Assembly (NCBI GenBank): GCA_013911065.1 | Contig: JACERV010000009.1 | Span: forward strand, 1 to 64,000 | DNA length: 64,000 nt | Reading direction: 5' to 3' | Source of the DNA: Ruminococcus sp. | Lineage (GTDB): Bacteria; Bacillota; Clostridia; Lachnospirales; Lachnospiraceae | Shown: piece after piece, positions 42,587-52,110 of the stretch | Position numbering within the stretch: position 1 is the first letter of the stretch | How the letters are laid out: every line of letters begins with the position of its first letter | Position numbers and translations under genes: made by a program | Notes under the pieces: generated by a model | Database searches by the model: none | Told to the model about the DNA's origin: nothing | What the model saw: only the letters and a program-made list of their open reading frames with translations

Positions 42587-44485
42587 TTATTGTCTCTGTA
42601 CAATTTCAATATCTTCATAATCACCAGGATTTGTCACAATAATTGGGCTAACCGTCTCAAACCCTGCTGCTTTTATCTTTTCCATATCAAATTCCGCCAG
42701 CAGTTCTCCCGCTTTTACCTTCTGTCCGGCCTCCACATGTACGGTAAAAGGCTCCCCGTTTAAACTCACCGTATCCAGTCCTACATGAATTAAAAGTTCT
42801 ACACCATCCTGAGTCTCAAGACCGATAGCATGCTTTGTATCAAATACGGTGGCTACAGTGCAGTCAAAGGGTGCATATACCTTTCCTTCCACTGGATTTA
42901 CTCCAATCCCATCCCCCAGAACTCCGGATGCAAAGGTTGGATCCGGCACCTCCGATAACTGGATTACCTCTCCCTTGATAGGGCATACAACACTCAGGCT
43001 TCCTCCCTTTTTCTGAACCTCCGGTGCAGCCGGAATCTCTGTGTCAGCCGGGGCCTCCATGACAACCGGAGTTTCTGCAGCGGCCGGAGCTTCTGTATTT
43101 TCGGTATCTTCTTTGAATCCTAATATTCCGGTCAGTACGAAAGCTACTCCAAAAGCAATTGCCATAGCAATGAAATAGTTCAGCGGGCTGTGCAGATGCA
43201 GGAGAATTCCAAAGATACCTGTTACACCTGTTCCGGTAGCTCCCAAATGTACAATTGACGCATACAACGCTCCACATGCTCCACCGATGGCTGCAGCGAT
43301 AAACGGCCTTACAAGACGAAGATTAACACCGAATATTGCTGGTTCTGTAATTCCCATACATGCGCTTAATGCTGACGGAAGTGCCACAGATTTCATTTTT
43401 TTGTTTTTGCTTTTTAATGCCACTGCAAATGCAGCCCCGCCCTGAGCCACATTTGCTGCTGAAGCCAGGGGCAGCCAGAATGTAAAGCCAAATTTCGCCA
43501 ACTGTCCCAAATCAATAACGGTATACATATGGTGAATACCGGAAACAACAGTGGTTGAATATACTCCGCCCATAATAAAGCTTCCAATTCCAAAGGGGAG
43601 TGTCAGTAATTTCTGGATTCCATCCAGCAGGCCATTTTCAAGAAGTACGAATACCGGCCCGATTGCAGCCAGGGTAAGATAACCAGTCACGAAAACACTG
43701 ACCAGCGGTGTTACAAACAAATCAAACATAGGAGGAACAATCTTATGCAGTCTTTTTTCAATGATACTCAAAACAAAAACCGCAATGATAACAGGAATCA
43801 CATGTCCCTGATATCCTACCATATCAATCTTCCACAGTCCGAAAAATACTTCCTGGGTCTTCTGCACTCCTTCTGAAGCAACCGTCCATGCATTCTGTAA
43901 ATTCGGATGAAGCATAATCATTCCGATAACAGCACCCAGAAATGGATTCGCGCCAAATACCTTTGCTGCACTGAACGCAATCAGAATTGGAAGGAATATG
44001 TACGCCACATTACTGAATAGCACCGCAAACTGGTAAATGGATCCATTTGTATTAATATCCAGAAACCCGTTGTTTACCATGAAATTCAGTGATTCCATAA
44101 GTCCCATCAGGAATCCGCTTGCCACAATGGCCGGAATAATAGGAACAAAAATATCACCTATTGTCTTAATTACCCTTTGAAATAGATTTCCCTTTTTTGC
44201 CGCTTCCCTCTTTATATCTTCCTTGCTTGCCTCAGAAATGCCGGCAATTTTAATAAATTCATCATATACCTTATTTACCGTACCAGTCCCTAATATAATC
44301 TGCATTTGCCCGGATGCAAAGAACACTCCTTTTACTCCGTCAATGTTTTCCACTGCTTTGCTGTCACACTTGGCATTGTCAGTTACAACAAGCCGCAGTC
44401 TCGTGGCGCAGTGCGCTGCTGAAATCAAGTTTTCTTTCCCGCCTACTTTTTCTAAAATTTGTCCGGCTATTGAATGATAGTCCAT
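42587..44485 (-). CDS. Sucrose PTS transporter EIIBCA
   Basis: A 632-residue phosphotransferase permease. The EIIB domain (about 1-85) has the phosphocysteine in SAAHCATRLRL. The EIIC domain (about 105-460) has ten or so helices with GITEPAIFGVNLRL. After a proline/alanine/glutamate linker, a EIIA-Glc-like domain carries the His in ELLIHVGLDTVSLNG. This is the glucose/sucrose/beta-glucoside family; sucrose is inferred from scrB and the LacI regulator beside it. The ATG at 44485 follows GGGAGGTCATT. Two LacI-type operators lie upstream. Confidence 0.93.
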   Translation of the reverse strand: MDYHSIAGQILEKVGGKENLISAAHCATRLRLVVTDNAKCDSKAVENIDGVKGVFFASGQMQIILGTGTVNKVYDEFIKIAGISEASKEDIKREAAKKGNLFQRVIKTIGDIFVPIIPAIVASGFLMGLMESLNFMVNNGFLDINTNGSIYQFAVLFSNVAYIFLPILIAFSAAKVFGANPFLGAVIGMIMLHPNLQNAWTVASEGVQKTQEVFFGLWKIDMVGYQGHVIPVIIAVFVLSIIEKRLHKIVPPMFDLFVTPLVSVFVTGYLTLAAIGPVFVLLENGLLDGIQKLLTLPFGIGSFIMGGVYSTTVVSGIHHMYTVIDLGQLAKFGFTFWLPLASAANVAQGGAAFAVALKSKNKKMKSVALPSALSACMGITEPAIFGVNLRLVRPFIAAAIGGACGALYASIVHLGATGTGVTGIFGILLHLHSPLNYFIAMAIAFGVAFVLTGILGFKEDTENTEAPAAAETPVVMEAPADTEIPAAPEVQKKGGSLSVVCPIKGEVIQLSEVPDPTFASGVLGDGIGVNPVEGKVYAPFDCTVATVFDTKHAIGLETQDGVELLIHVGLDTVSLNGEPFTVHVEAGQKVKAGELLAEFDMEKIKAAGFETVSPIIVTNPGDYEDIEIVQRQ

Positions 44486-44499
44486 AATGACCTCCCTCA

Positions 44500-44513
44500 T
44501 GATAACGTTATCA
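44500..44513. promoter_or_regulatory. LacI-type operator just upstream of the PTS gene
   Basis: Perfect palindrome TGATAACGTTATCA directly before the ribosome site of the PTS gene. It fits a LacI/ScrR-type operator and differs from the CcpA cre consensus at one or two positions. Confidence 0.7.
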
Positions 44514-44565
44514 GCAAAGTAATATATTATTTACTGATTTATTTGTTATTGTGCATCTTTATATA

Positions 44566-44579
44566 TGAAATCGTTTTCA
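44566..44579. promoter_or_regulatory. cre-like / second LacI-type site
   Basis: TGAAATCGTTTTCA (TGAAAACGATTTCA on the other strand), inside a longer ATATGAAA..TTTTCATAT dyad. It matches the cre pattern TGWAARCGYTWNCA at all but one position, so catabolite control by CcpA is likely; a second ScrR site is the alternative. Confidence 0.6.
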
Positions 44580-44716
44580 TATATTGATTACATTTTAACA
44601 TATTTTTTTCATCTGTAAATAGGTAGATAGTACAAATTTGCAAGTTATTTTTTGGCTATATTTTACAAACTTTATATAACACGAAATTGACCAGGAATAT
44701 TTATTATAATCAAGAA

Positions 44717-44844
44717 AGAATCTCGCTTGCGAGATTCTCCGCCTGGGTTGAGTTGCGATAGCAACATCTTCCTTGACGCCGCAGTGCGATCCCACGGAGG
44801 GTTTTTATATAATAGGAAACACGCAGTTTCTTATTATATAAAAA
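44717..44844 (+). repeat. Dispersed palindromic element, copy B (full length)
   Basis: In + orientation: a perfect hairpin AGAATCTCGC/GCGAGATTCT with a TT loop (44717-44738), GCCTGGGTTG, a small hairpin GTTGC/GCAAC, the box GCCGCAGTG.GATCCC.CGGAGGG, and a near-perfect AT-rich palindrome (44802-44844). Order and spacing equal copy A at 14441-14568. The remaining bases of 44580-44895 are AT-rich and show nothing else apart from the terminator. Confidence 0.8.
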
Positions 44845-44882
44845 GGCAGAGAATATGTGGAACTGCCACAATACCCTCTGCC
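44845..44882 (-). terminator. Terminator after the LacI-family regulator gene
   Basis: GGCAGAGGGTATTGTGG pairs with CCACATATTCTCTGCC with minor mismatch. On the minus strand TTTTTATATAATAAG follows, which is also the first arm of the copy B palindrome. Confidence 0.85.
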
Positions 44883-44895
44883 TTTTCTTAATTTT

Positions 44896-45876
44896 TTATA
44901 CGCTTTCAGCTCTTATAACCTCATATCCCAGTTTTGTCTGCCGGCAAATATTATCCTGATGATCTATCATTTCTAAAAGCAGATTTGCTGCCTCTATCCC
45001 ACTTGTCCGGTAAAAGAGATGTGCTGTGGTAAGCCTGGGGGTCACCACTCTGGATACCCGGTTATGTCCGATTCCTGCTACCGCAACTTCATCCGGCACC
45101 TTGCGTCCCATATCCTTTAGGCAGGTCAATGCTCCTACCGCCAAAGTATCTGTCGCACAGAACACTCCATCCAGCCTGGGACATTTTCTCAGGAGCTTCT
45201 GCATACTCTCGTACCCTGCATCCATGGTAAATCCGGCAGTTACCATCATACTGGCAGGCACTTCCATTCCACATTCCCTCATGGCATCCTTGTAGCCTTC
45301 TGTTCTGCTCTTTCCTGCCGCCTCATCACTTTGGATGACGCCTATGTGTGCAACTTTCTTTTTTCCACTTTCAAGAAGCAGCTTTGTCATTGCCTTTGCC
45401 GCACCATAGTCGTCATGATAGACACAGGCAAACCCATCAAACTGCTGGCTGATGACTACTACAGGTATATTCAGCTTTTTCAGCGCTTCCTGGTGCATCT
45501 TATCATAAACCGATGCCGAGAATAAAATTCCATCCACCGGGTTATTCTGCAGGAGGTTCAGATATTCAATCTCTTTCTTGGGATTGTTCTCCGTACTTGC
45601 CAGAAGCATCTGATACCCTGCTTTCGAAAGTACCGAACTGATGCCGTCAGCTACCCTGGCAATGGATTCCGAACTGATTTTGGGCAGGATTACTCCAATT
45701 ACCTTTGATTTTTTCGTCCTTAAAATCTGCGCCTGCTTGGATGGCTTGTATCCTGTTTTATCAATAACCGCTTTAATCTTTTTTCTTTTCTCATCGCTGA
45801 TATACCCATCATTCAGGTATCTCGAAACGGCAGATACAGAAACTCCTGCCATCTTTGCAATCTCTGTGATTGTCAT
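44896..45876 (-). CDS. LacI-family repressor of the sucrose genes
   Basis: A 326-residue repressor. The helix-turn-helix with hinge helix is at the N-terminus (TITEIAKMAGVSVSAVSRYLNDGYISDEKR), followed by the periplasmic-binding-like core (VIGVILPKISSESIARVADGIS, NPVDGILFSAS, VVVISQQFDGFACVYHDDYGAA, LDGVFCATDTLAVGAL). The start at 45876 is chosen for the family N-terminus and AGGA upstream. It lies behind the scr genes on the same strand and probably binds TGATAACGTTATCA at 44500. Sucrose or fructose is the expected effector (inference). Confidence 0.9.
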   Translation of the reverse strand: MTITEIAKMAGVSVSAVSRYLNDGYISDEKRKKIKAVIDKTGYKPSKQAQILRTKKSKVIGVILPKISSESIARVADGISSVLSKAGYQMLLASTENNPKKEIEYLNLLQNNPVDGILFSASVYDKMHQEALKKLNIPVVVISQQFDGFACVYHDDYGAAKAMTKLLLESGKKKVAHIGVIQSDEAAGKSRTEGYKDAMRECGMEVPASMMVTAGFTMDAGYESMQKLLRKCPRLDGVFCATDTLAVGALTCLKDMGRKVPDEVAVAGIGHNRVSRVVTPRLTTAHLFYRTSGIEAANLLLEMIDHQDNICRQTKLGYEVIRAESV

Positions 45877-45961
45877 AGCCCATGTTCCTCGTTTATCTCT
45901 CATGTTATATATAACGATGATATCATATTGGCAATTAAAGTTCTACTGACATTTTATTTTG

Positions 45962-46402
45962 TTATTCAGCCACCACACCTTTTTGCAGCATAACGTTTGC
46001 ATAAAGTGCTTTTTCACTTGTGGCAATAATTGCATAAGCTGTTCTTGATTCATCATAGAACTTGAAGCGTTCTATATTTCCGACAGCTTCCGCACCTCTT
46101 TCATCATATTTTGAGACGATTTCCTTATATGTGTCCCAGATAGGTGTCTCTACATGGTCTCCCGGCATAACTTCCATTAGATTCATTGGTTTTTCAACAT
46201 AAGTATCCAATGGGAAAACCTTGAGGATTGCCTCCAGTATTTCCGGCACACCATGTCCGTCGCAGCGGATTACGATTGCATCCCGGCCCATAGATTCTGA
46301 CGGAAAATTTCCGTCAGAGATAACAAGCCTGTCACTGTGGCCCATCTCGCATAATACTTTTAATAATTCAGGTGATAAAATTGATGGAATACCTTTTAAC
46401 AT
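45962..46402 (-). CDS. fucU: L-fucose mutarotase FucU
   Basis: A 146-residue RbsD/FucU-family enzyme that interconverts the anomers of L-fucose before isomerisation. Motifs: GIPSILSPELLKVLCEMGHSD (His in MGHSD), GNFPSES, IRCDGHGVPEILEAIL and FYDESRTAYAIIATSE. The start at 46402 has AAGGAGGCAAAT; the longer frame to 46591 runs into fucI and is not real. It is last in fucK-fucI-fucU. Confidence 0.95.
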   Translation of the reverse strand: MLKGIPSILSPELLKVLCEMGHSDRLVISDGNFPSESMGRDAIVIRCDGHGVPEILEAILKVFPLDTYVEKPMNLMEVMPGDHVETPIWDTYKEIVSKYDERGAEAVGNIERFKFYDESRTAYAIIATSEKALYANVMLQKGVVAE

Positions 46403-46420
46403 ATTTGCCTCCTTATATAA

Positions 46421-46453
46421 GACAAGGCTGAAAGATTCTCTTTCAACCCTGTC
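46421..46453 (-). other. Hairpin between fucI and fucU
   Basis: GACAGGGTTGAAAG pairs with CTTTCAGCCTTGTC around a 5-base loop. On the minus strand TTATAT follows, so it is a weak terminator or a 3' stabiliser for fucI mRNA. Confidence 0.5.
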
Positions 46454-46472
46454 TTTTTTAAAATGATATGTA

Positions 46473-48278
46473 CTATCTGATGGATTTGTACAGCGGTCCA
46501 TATGCCTGGCACGCTCTGTAATCCTGGCCTTCCTTATCCTGTCCGAATGCGTTCCAGGATGTAGGTCTGAAGATGTTCTCTTCCGGAACATTATGCATAG
46601 CTACCGGAATCCTCAGCATAGAACAAAGTGTGATCAAATCAGCTCCGATATGTCCATAGCTGATTGCACCGTGATTAGCGCCCCAGCTATTCATTACATC
46701 ATAAGCAGATGTAAATGCACCTTTACCTGTCATTCTTGGTGCAAACCATGTACATGGCCATGTATAGTCTGTTCTCTTCCAAAGTACATCTGTTACCTCA
46801 TCCGGAAGTTTTACGGTCCATCCTTCGGCAATCTGAAGCATTGGCCCTAAATTCTTCACAAGGTTCAGACGAATCATTGTAACAGGCATCTCTGCTTCTG
46901 TCACAAATCTGGAGGAATATCCGCCTCCTCTGAAATATCCAAGGTCTGCATAGTTCCAGGTTGTAGCATTCAATATTGCTTCCTGGTCTGCTTCTGTCAC
47001 CTCATACCACGGCTTCATGCATCCGTTTCCGTCTGCATCTTTCGCCTGTCCGTTTGCATCCAGGCAAGCCGCACCTGAGTTAATCAGATGGATGAATCCG
47101 TCAGATTCTTTTGCATAGCCTTCCAGCTCATAGCCTCCTGCTGCCTTCTTTACAGCGTCCGGGCTCCAATAAGTACGAACATCCGCAAAAATAGGTGCAG
47201 AATTGGTAAGCAGCTTTGTGAACATCATTCCAAGTCCGTTCAGAACATCGTTCTCCGTTGCCAGAACATAAGGTTCTCTTGCTCCGTTCCAGTCAAAGGA
47301 TGTAGCAAGCATAGCCTCTGCAAAATCGCAGTTCGGATAGAAGTCTGTCCACTGTCTCTGTCCCTGGAAGCCTGCTGCCAGAGCATTGTGTCCTACTCTT
47401 TCTTCCTCTGCTCCCTCTGGCAGGTTAGGATTGCCGTTCATCATATCTTTGATGATGCACATCATTTTTACTACGAATTCCCAATCAGAATCCTTCTGCT
47501 CTCTGGTTTTTTGACGCTCTTCAGGATTCTTGTCAAATCCTTCCTTGCATTTTTCTTTTGTCCATGCAAGAGCCTTCTGATATTCTGCTTCATCATAGAT
47601 TCCTTCTGTCATACGGCGGATAATTTCTACTTCATCTACAGATTCCACACGCATACCAAGATATTCTTCGATAAATGCAGGATCAATAATAGATCCGCCG
47701 ATTCCCATACAGATAGAACCAATCTGCAGATAAGATTTACCTCTCATTGTTGCTGCTGCAACAGCAGAGCGGCCAAATCTCAATAACTTTTCTCTTACGT
47801 CGCAAGGGATTTCCGTATCGTCAGCTTCCTGAACGTCATGACCGTAGATACCAAATGCAGGAAGTCCTTTTTGTGTATGTGTAGCCAGTACGGAGGCAAG
47901 ATAAACTGCACCCGGTCTCTCTGTTCCGTTAAATCCCCATACAGCCTTGATTGTCTGCGGGTCCATATCCATTGTCTCTGCACCATAGCACCAGCAAGGT
48001 GTTACAGTCACTGTAATGTCAACGCCTTCTTTCCGGAACTTATCTGCACATGCAGCAGCCTCTGCAACACGTCCGATTGTAGTATCAGCAATGACAACCC
48101 TAACAGGTTCTCCGTTTGAATACTTCAGATTTTCTTCAAATAACTTTGCAGCAGACTTTGCCATGTTCATAGTCTGCTCTTCCAAAGACTCGCGTACTTT
48201 AAGTACTCCTCTTCTTCCGTCAATAGTGGGTCTGATGCCAATCACCGGATAACTTCCGATAAGCCTTGATTCTGCCAT
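46473..48278 (-). CDS. fucI: L-fucose isomerase
   Basis: A 601-residue Mn2+-dependent isomerase that converts L-fucose to L-fuculose. The N-terminus [25 protein letters not shown], the [12 protein letters not shown] segment and the C-terminal [35 protein letters not shown] are characteristic, and the length fits the family (about 590). AAGGAGG precedes the ATG. It lies 14 bases after the kinase gene. L-arabinose or D-arabinose may be side substrates, as known for FucI. Confidence 0.97.
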   Translation of the reverse strand: MAESRLIGSYPVIGIRPTIDGRRGVLKVRESLEEQTMNMAKSAAKLFEENLKYSNGEPVRVVIADTTIGRVAEAAACADKFRKEGVDITVTVTPCWCYGAETMDMDPQTIKAVWGFNGTERPGAVYLASVLATHTQKGLPAFGIYGHDVQEADDTEIPCDVREKLLRFGRSAVAAATMRGKSYLQIGSICMGIGGSIIDPAFIEEYLGMRVESVDEVEIIRRMTEGIYDEAEYQKALAWTKEKCKEGFDKNPEERQKTREQKDSDWEFVVKMMCIIKDMMNGNPNLPEGAEEERVGHNALAAGFQGQRQWTDFYPNCDFAEAMLATSFDWNGAREPYVLATENDVLNGLGMMFTKLLTNSAPIFADVRTYWSPDAVKKAAGGYELEGYAKESDGFIHLINSGAACLDANGQAKDADGNGCMKPWYEVTEADQEAILNATTWNYADLGYFRGGGYSSRFVTEAEMPVTMIRLNLVKNLGPMLQIAEGWTVKLPDEVTDVLWKRTDYTWPCTWFAPRMTGKGAFTSAYDVMNSWGANHGAISYGHIGADLITLCSMLRIPVAMHNVPEENIFRPTSWNAFGQDKEGQDYRACQAYGPLYKSIR

Positions 48279-48292
48279 GATTTGTTTCCTCC

Positions 48293-49771
48293 TTATTTTT
48301 GAATAATCGTTTTAAACTTTTCATATGCTGCATTCCACTTTTCGCTGTCCTGTGGAATGTACTCATACGTTTTTTCTGAATTTGCAATAATCTGTCTTGC
48401 CTCGCTCATGTCCTTAATTTCTCCAAGAGACATAAACTGTACTGCAATATTTCCAAGTGCCGTTGCCTCTACCGGTCCTGCAATCACTTTACGTCCGTTG
48501 GCTCCTGCCGTCATCCGGCACAGCAGCTTACTCTGGATTCCTCCGCCAATCATATGGATGGTCAGATAATGCTTTCCGGTACATGCTTCAATCTGCTCCA
48601 GTGCATATCTGTATTTCAGCGCCAGACTCTGATTAATACAGCACATAATCTCACCCACAGTCCCTGGAACTTTCTGCCCTGTTCTTTCGCAGAATTTCCG
48701 GATACGCTCCGGTATATTTCCTGCAGGTATAAATTCCGGCGCATCAGGGTCAACAAAACTCTGGAAAGGTTCGGCCTGCATAGCCATCTGCTCTAACTCC
48801 CCAAAGGAATATTCCTGGCCTTCCCGAATCCACTGTCTTCTGCTTTCCTGTGCAAGCCATAGCCCGCTGATGTTTTTCAGCAATGTGGTGGTGTCACCAT
48901 AGCCGCCTTCATTACTTACATTGCACTCCAGAGATTTTTCTCCGATAATTGGGGCCCTTAGTTCGGTTCCAAACAGGCTCCATGTTCCGCAGCTTATAAA
49001 TATGAAGTCTTCCTCCTGTGTCGGCACAGCCACTACAGCACTTTGCGTATCATGACTTGCAACCGCAATCACTTTTGCCGGCTGTACACCAAGCTCTTCA
49101 CAAATATCCTCACTCAAAGCACCCACTACAGTACCACTTGGGACAATCTCCGGGAAGATGTCTGTTGGAATCCCAAGGCCATTCAGAATCTTCGCAGACC
49201 ACTCCTTATTCCTTGCATCCATGAGCTGTGTAGTCGTAGCCATGGTGTACTCTGCCATCTTCTCACCTGTCAGGAAATAGTTAAATAAATCCGGTGTCAG
49301 AAGAAACTTGTCCGCCCTCTCCAAGAGCCAGGGTCTCTTCTGTGCTAATGCATAAAGCTGAAATACCGTATTAAAATTCTCAAACTGGTTTCCTGTCATA
49401 TCATATAATTCAGCTTTGGGAACTTTCTTAAATACTTCTTCCTGCATTCCAAGTGTCCTGTCATCCCGGTAATGTATTGCGCTCTCCAGCAATACTCCGT
49501 GTTCATCTAAAAGGCCAAAATCGACACCCCATGTATCAATTCCAATACTTTCAAAACCACCCTGTTTTTTCGCCTTAATAATACCCTGTTTTATCTCAAA
49601 AAACTGTCTCAATGTGTCCCAGTACATTGTCTTTCCAACGATAACCGGGTCATTTGAAAAACGGTGTACCTCTTTCATGCATATTTTCCCGTCTTCCAGG
49701 GTTCCCAGAATGGCACGTCCGCTAGAAGCTCCAAAATCAAATGCAAGCACCTGTTTCTTGTCATTATTCAC
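48293..49771 (-). CDS. fucK: L-fuculokinase (rhamnulokinase-like FGGY kinase)
   Basis: A 492-residue FGGY carbohydrate kinase with N-terminal [13 protein letters not shown] (phosphate 1 loop), [15 protein letters not shown], and the C-terminal lobe TWSLFGTEL and [37 protein letters not shown]. By sequence it is closest in style to RhaB-type kinases; with fucI and fucU next to it, phosphorylation of L-fuculose is the likely role. The start is GTG at 49771 behind AAGGAGG; no in-frame ATG fits. A conserved stem-loop sits in its leader. The aldolase gene fucA is not in the window. Confidence 0.9.
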   Translation of the reverse strand: MNNDKKQVLAFDFGASSGRAILGTLEDGKICMKEVHRFSNDPVIVGKTMYWDTLRQFFEIKQGIIKAKKQGGFESIGIDTWGVDFGLLDEHGVLLESAIHYRDDRTLGMQEEVFKKVPKAELYDMTGNQFENFNTVFQLYALAQKRPWLLERADKFLLTPDLFNYFLTGEKMAEYTMATTTQLMDARNKEWSAKILNGLGIPTDIFPEIVPSGTVVGALSEDICEELGVQPAKVIAVASHDTQSAVVAVPTQEEDFIFISCGTWSLFGTELRAPIIGEKSLECNVSNEGGYGDTTTLLKNISGLWLAQESRRQWIREGQEYSFGELEQMAMQAEPFQSFVDPDAPEFIPAGNIPERIRKFCERTGQKVPGTVGEIMCCINQSLALKYRYALEQIEACTGKHYLTIHMIGGGIQSKLLCRMTAGANGRKVIAGPVEATALGNIAVQFMSLGEIKDMSEARQIIANSEKTYEYIPQDSEKWNAAYEKFKTIIQK

Positions 49772-49799
49772 CCTTCTTCCTCCTTATCAACGCATGCAA

Positions 49800-49820
49800 A
49801 GCGGATATTTTCAATCCGCT
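49800..49820 (-). promoter_or_regulatory. Leader stem-loop upstream of fucK, shared with scrB
   Basis: Minus strand: stem AGCGGAT, loop TGAAAAT, stem ATCCGCT, followed by TTTGCATG and the ribosome site. The same stem-loop with G-U substitutions and an identical 7-base loop stands before scrB at 42565-42585. Confidence 0.6.
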
Positions 49821-49923
49821 TCGCTGGTTATTCATGTCATTGGTTATATTTTACCATTGTCCCCCAAAAGATACTTGTGCTATAATGGTAAAAAATATAA
49901 CAATATTCACATAAAGGAGATTT

Positions 49924-50772
49924 ATGCAATATGTCAATTACCGGGAAAGCTGGCAGAGGGGCACTGCTGACTTTCCATTGGAATTTCATCATATTTCCCC
50001 CACACATCCGCAATACATTATGTCCTTCCACTGGCACGTGGAATTTGAAATCATCCGCATTTTAAAAGGGACTTTCCACCTTTCCATAGATGATCAGGAA
50101 TATGCCGTTTTGCAAGGTTCTTCCATCATTATTCCTGCAGGTGCTCTTCATGCCGGAGCCCCGAAAGACTGTACTTATGAATGCATTGTCTTTGATATGA
50201 ATATGCTGATGAATAAAAATGATTCCTGCTGTAAGCTCATCCGCCAGATTATTGACCATGAGGTGGAGCTTATTTACGTTTACCCGGAGACTTATAACGA
50301 TATCCACCAAACAGTCTGGTCTATGTTCGATGCCATCACCTCTAAAAGAGATGGATATCAGTTGGCGGTACTTGGCACTCTGTATCAACTGATTGGAATT
50401 ATTTTTTCCAAAAAATATTATAATTCGGCTCCTGAGAGCTCCCCCAGAAACCACCGGCGTATCGTTCAGCTTAAAACTGCGCTGGAATTTATGGAGTCCT
50501 CCTATCGCACCCAACTTTCATTGAAAGAGATGTCAGATATTGTGCACATGTCCCCCAAATACTTTTGCCGCTTTTTTCAGGAAATGACACACCGTACACC
50601 TGTAGACTACTTAAATTATTACCGGATAGAACGTGCCTGCTATCAGCTTCTGACAACGGATCAGTCTATCACTGAGGTGGCATACAATTCCGGCTTCAAT
50701 GATCTAAGTTACTTTATAAAAACCTTTAAGAAATATAAAGGTACAACCCCAAAACAATATCTGAAAGCCTGA
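49924..50772 (+). CDS. AraC-family regulator divergent from the fucose operon
   Basis: A 282-residue regulator. The N-terminal cupin binds the effector (FHWHVEFEIIRILKGTFHLSIDDQEYAVLQGSSIIIPAGALHAG), and the C-terminal AraC domain has LKEMSDIVHMSPKYFCRFFQEMTHRTP and VAYNSGFNDLSYFIKTFKKYKGTTPKQYL. AAAGGAGATTT precedes the ATG. It is divergent from fucK with about 150 bases between, so activation of fucKIU by L-fucose or L-fuculose is the simplest idea. Confidence 0.92.
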   Translation: MQYVNYRESWQRGTADFPLEFHHISPTHPQYIMSFHWHVEFEIIRILKGTFHLSIDDQEYAVLQGSSIIIPAGALHAGAPKDCTYECIVFDMNMLMNKNDSCCKLIRQIIDHEVELIYVYPETYNDIHQTVWSMFDAITSKRDGYQLAVLGTLYQLIGIIFSKKYYNSAPESSPRNHRRIVQLKTALEFMESSYRTQLSLKEMSDIVHMSPKYFCRFFQEMTHRTPVDYLNYYRIERACYQLLTTDQSITEVAYNSGFNDLSYFIKTFKKYKGTTPKQYLKA

Positions 50773-50778
50773 TATTTT

Positions 50779-50836
50779 AGAGAGGAGGCCTCTTCCTATG
50801 AATTTTAAAAATCCGTAGTTTTGAGGCGTCCTCTCT
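50779..50836. terminator. Hairpin between the convergent araC-type gene and ABC binding-protein gene
   Basis: AGAGAGGAGGCCTC pairs with GAGGCGTCCTCTCT with one mismatch around a 30-base loop. It lies between two convergent units and probably stops both, though T-runs are short. Confidence 0.6.
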
Positions 50837-50889
50837 ATCTCTGCTTTATATAGAGTCTGATAGCAAATCCTGCCCCTTAATGCCAGGGT

Positions 50890-52014
50890 TTAGTCATATA
50901 AGTTCTGAGCGATTTCTGCATCTTCCATGTTGTCTGCTGTGTACCACTGGCATCCTGTGTCAACGTCAGAAACGGACTCGCCATTAGCAGCTTTTACGCA
51001 AAGCTCAACAACTGTTTCGCCCATTTTTACCGGAGCCTGTGTGATAGCACCAATAAATTTACCTGTTTTAACTGCATTTTTAATAACTTCACCAGAGTCA
51101 AATGCAATACCTACAACCTGATCATCCTCTTTTCCAAACTTGTTCAGGTTTTCATCACCTGTTACCATAGCCTCACCAGAATGCTGGTTAGAACCATAAA
51201 TACAGATTATATCTTTTTTGTTCAGCAGTGTCTGGCAGTCCAGAGAAGAAAGCTCAGATGTTACCTGTGCCGGTACTGCTATATCAATAATAACGTCAGC
51301 GCCGTCTGTTTTTTCAACTTTACAGTCAGATACGTATCTGTCATTTCCTTCAACAGAAACTGTCTTACCATCAGCTTCACACAGTTCAGCAATTTTATCA
51401 ATAAACCCAAGACCACGGTTTACAACGGATTCAGATGTTGCATCCTGTCCCATAACACCGATTCTTACCGGCTCTTTTGCATTTGCGATTCTGTCTTTCA
51501 GGACCTTGTATCCTTCTTCTGCCGCCAGTTCACCAGCAGCATAGTTATCTGTAGAAGCGTTCGCTACGATTGCGCCGTCCGGAGCTCCCGGAACACCGGA
51601 GTCAAATCCGACAATTGGAATTCCTGCAGACTGAGCCTGTGATATAGCATCCAGACAAGCTTCTGTATCAAGAGCTGCCAATGCAATTGCACCTGGCTGT
51701 GCATTGATGGCACTCTGCAGCATCTGTACCTGGTCTGCAATATCTGATTCTGAGTTAGGTCCTACGAAGTTAATCTTAACGCCTAATTCTTCTGCCTTCT
51801 GTTCAGCTCCCTTGAGAACTGCCTGCCAATACTGGTGCTGGAATCCTTTTGATACGATTTCAATGCTCAAGTCCCCTCCAGAAGACTTCTCTTCTGAGGA
51901 TGTCTCGTCAGTCTTTGCATCTGAGGATGAATTGTCAGCTTTTGATCCACATCCAATCACCAGGGTTCCTACGAGTGTTGCACATAACAATGCGCTTAAA
52001 AGTTTTTTCTTCAT
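50890..52014 (-). CDS. Ribose-type ABC importer, sugar-binding lipoprotein
   Basis: A 374-residue lipoprotein: signal peptide with lipobox VIGC near residue 22, a Ser/Asp/Glu-rich linker, then a type I periplasmic-binding domain (FQHQYWQAVLKGAEQKAEELGVKINFVGP, AINAQPGAIALAALD, AGIPIVGFDSGVPG, DIICIYGSNQHSG, VGIAFDSGEVIKNAV). It is the receptor of the importer encoded by the three genes before it. Its last position in the operon is unusual for a receptor. The sugar is not evident; the adjacent polyol operon suggests a hexitol or ketose. Confidence 0.92.
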   Translation of the reverse strand: MKKKLLSALLCATLVGTLVIGCGSKADNSSSDAKTDETSSEEKSSGGDLSIEIVSKGFQHQYWQAVLKGAEQKAEELGVKINFVGPNSESDIADQVQMLQSAINAQPGAIALAALDTEACLDAISQAQSAGIPIVGFDSGVPGAPDGAIVANASTDNYAAGELAAEEGYKVLKDRIANAKEPVRIGVMGQDATSESVVNRGLGFIDKIAELCEADGKTVSVEGNDRYVSDCKVEKTDGADVIIDIAVPAQVTSELSSLDCQTLLNKKDIICIYGSNQHSGEAMVTGDENLNKFGKEDDQVVGIAFDSGEVIKNAVKTGKFIGAITQAPVKMGETVVELCVKAANGESVSDVDTGCQWYTADNMEDAEIAQNLYD

Positions 52015-52110
52015 TGCTTTCTTTCCTCCCTATGGAATTTTAATTTTTATTAAAACTGCCACCTCCGGCAGAGTTAATCCTAATCAGGATAATTGTAAAT
52101 CTCCTTGTGA

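Noticed and set aside
44595-44795. 66-residue minus-strand frame upstream of the sucrose PTS gene
   Set aside because: It falls within repeat copy B and AT-rich regulatory DNA, with no ribosome site and no protein-like pattern.
46403-46591. N-terminal extension of FucU
   Set aside because: It overlaps the end of fucI and the intergenic hairpin; the start at 46402 has AAGGAGG and gives the usual FucU length.
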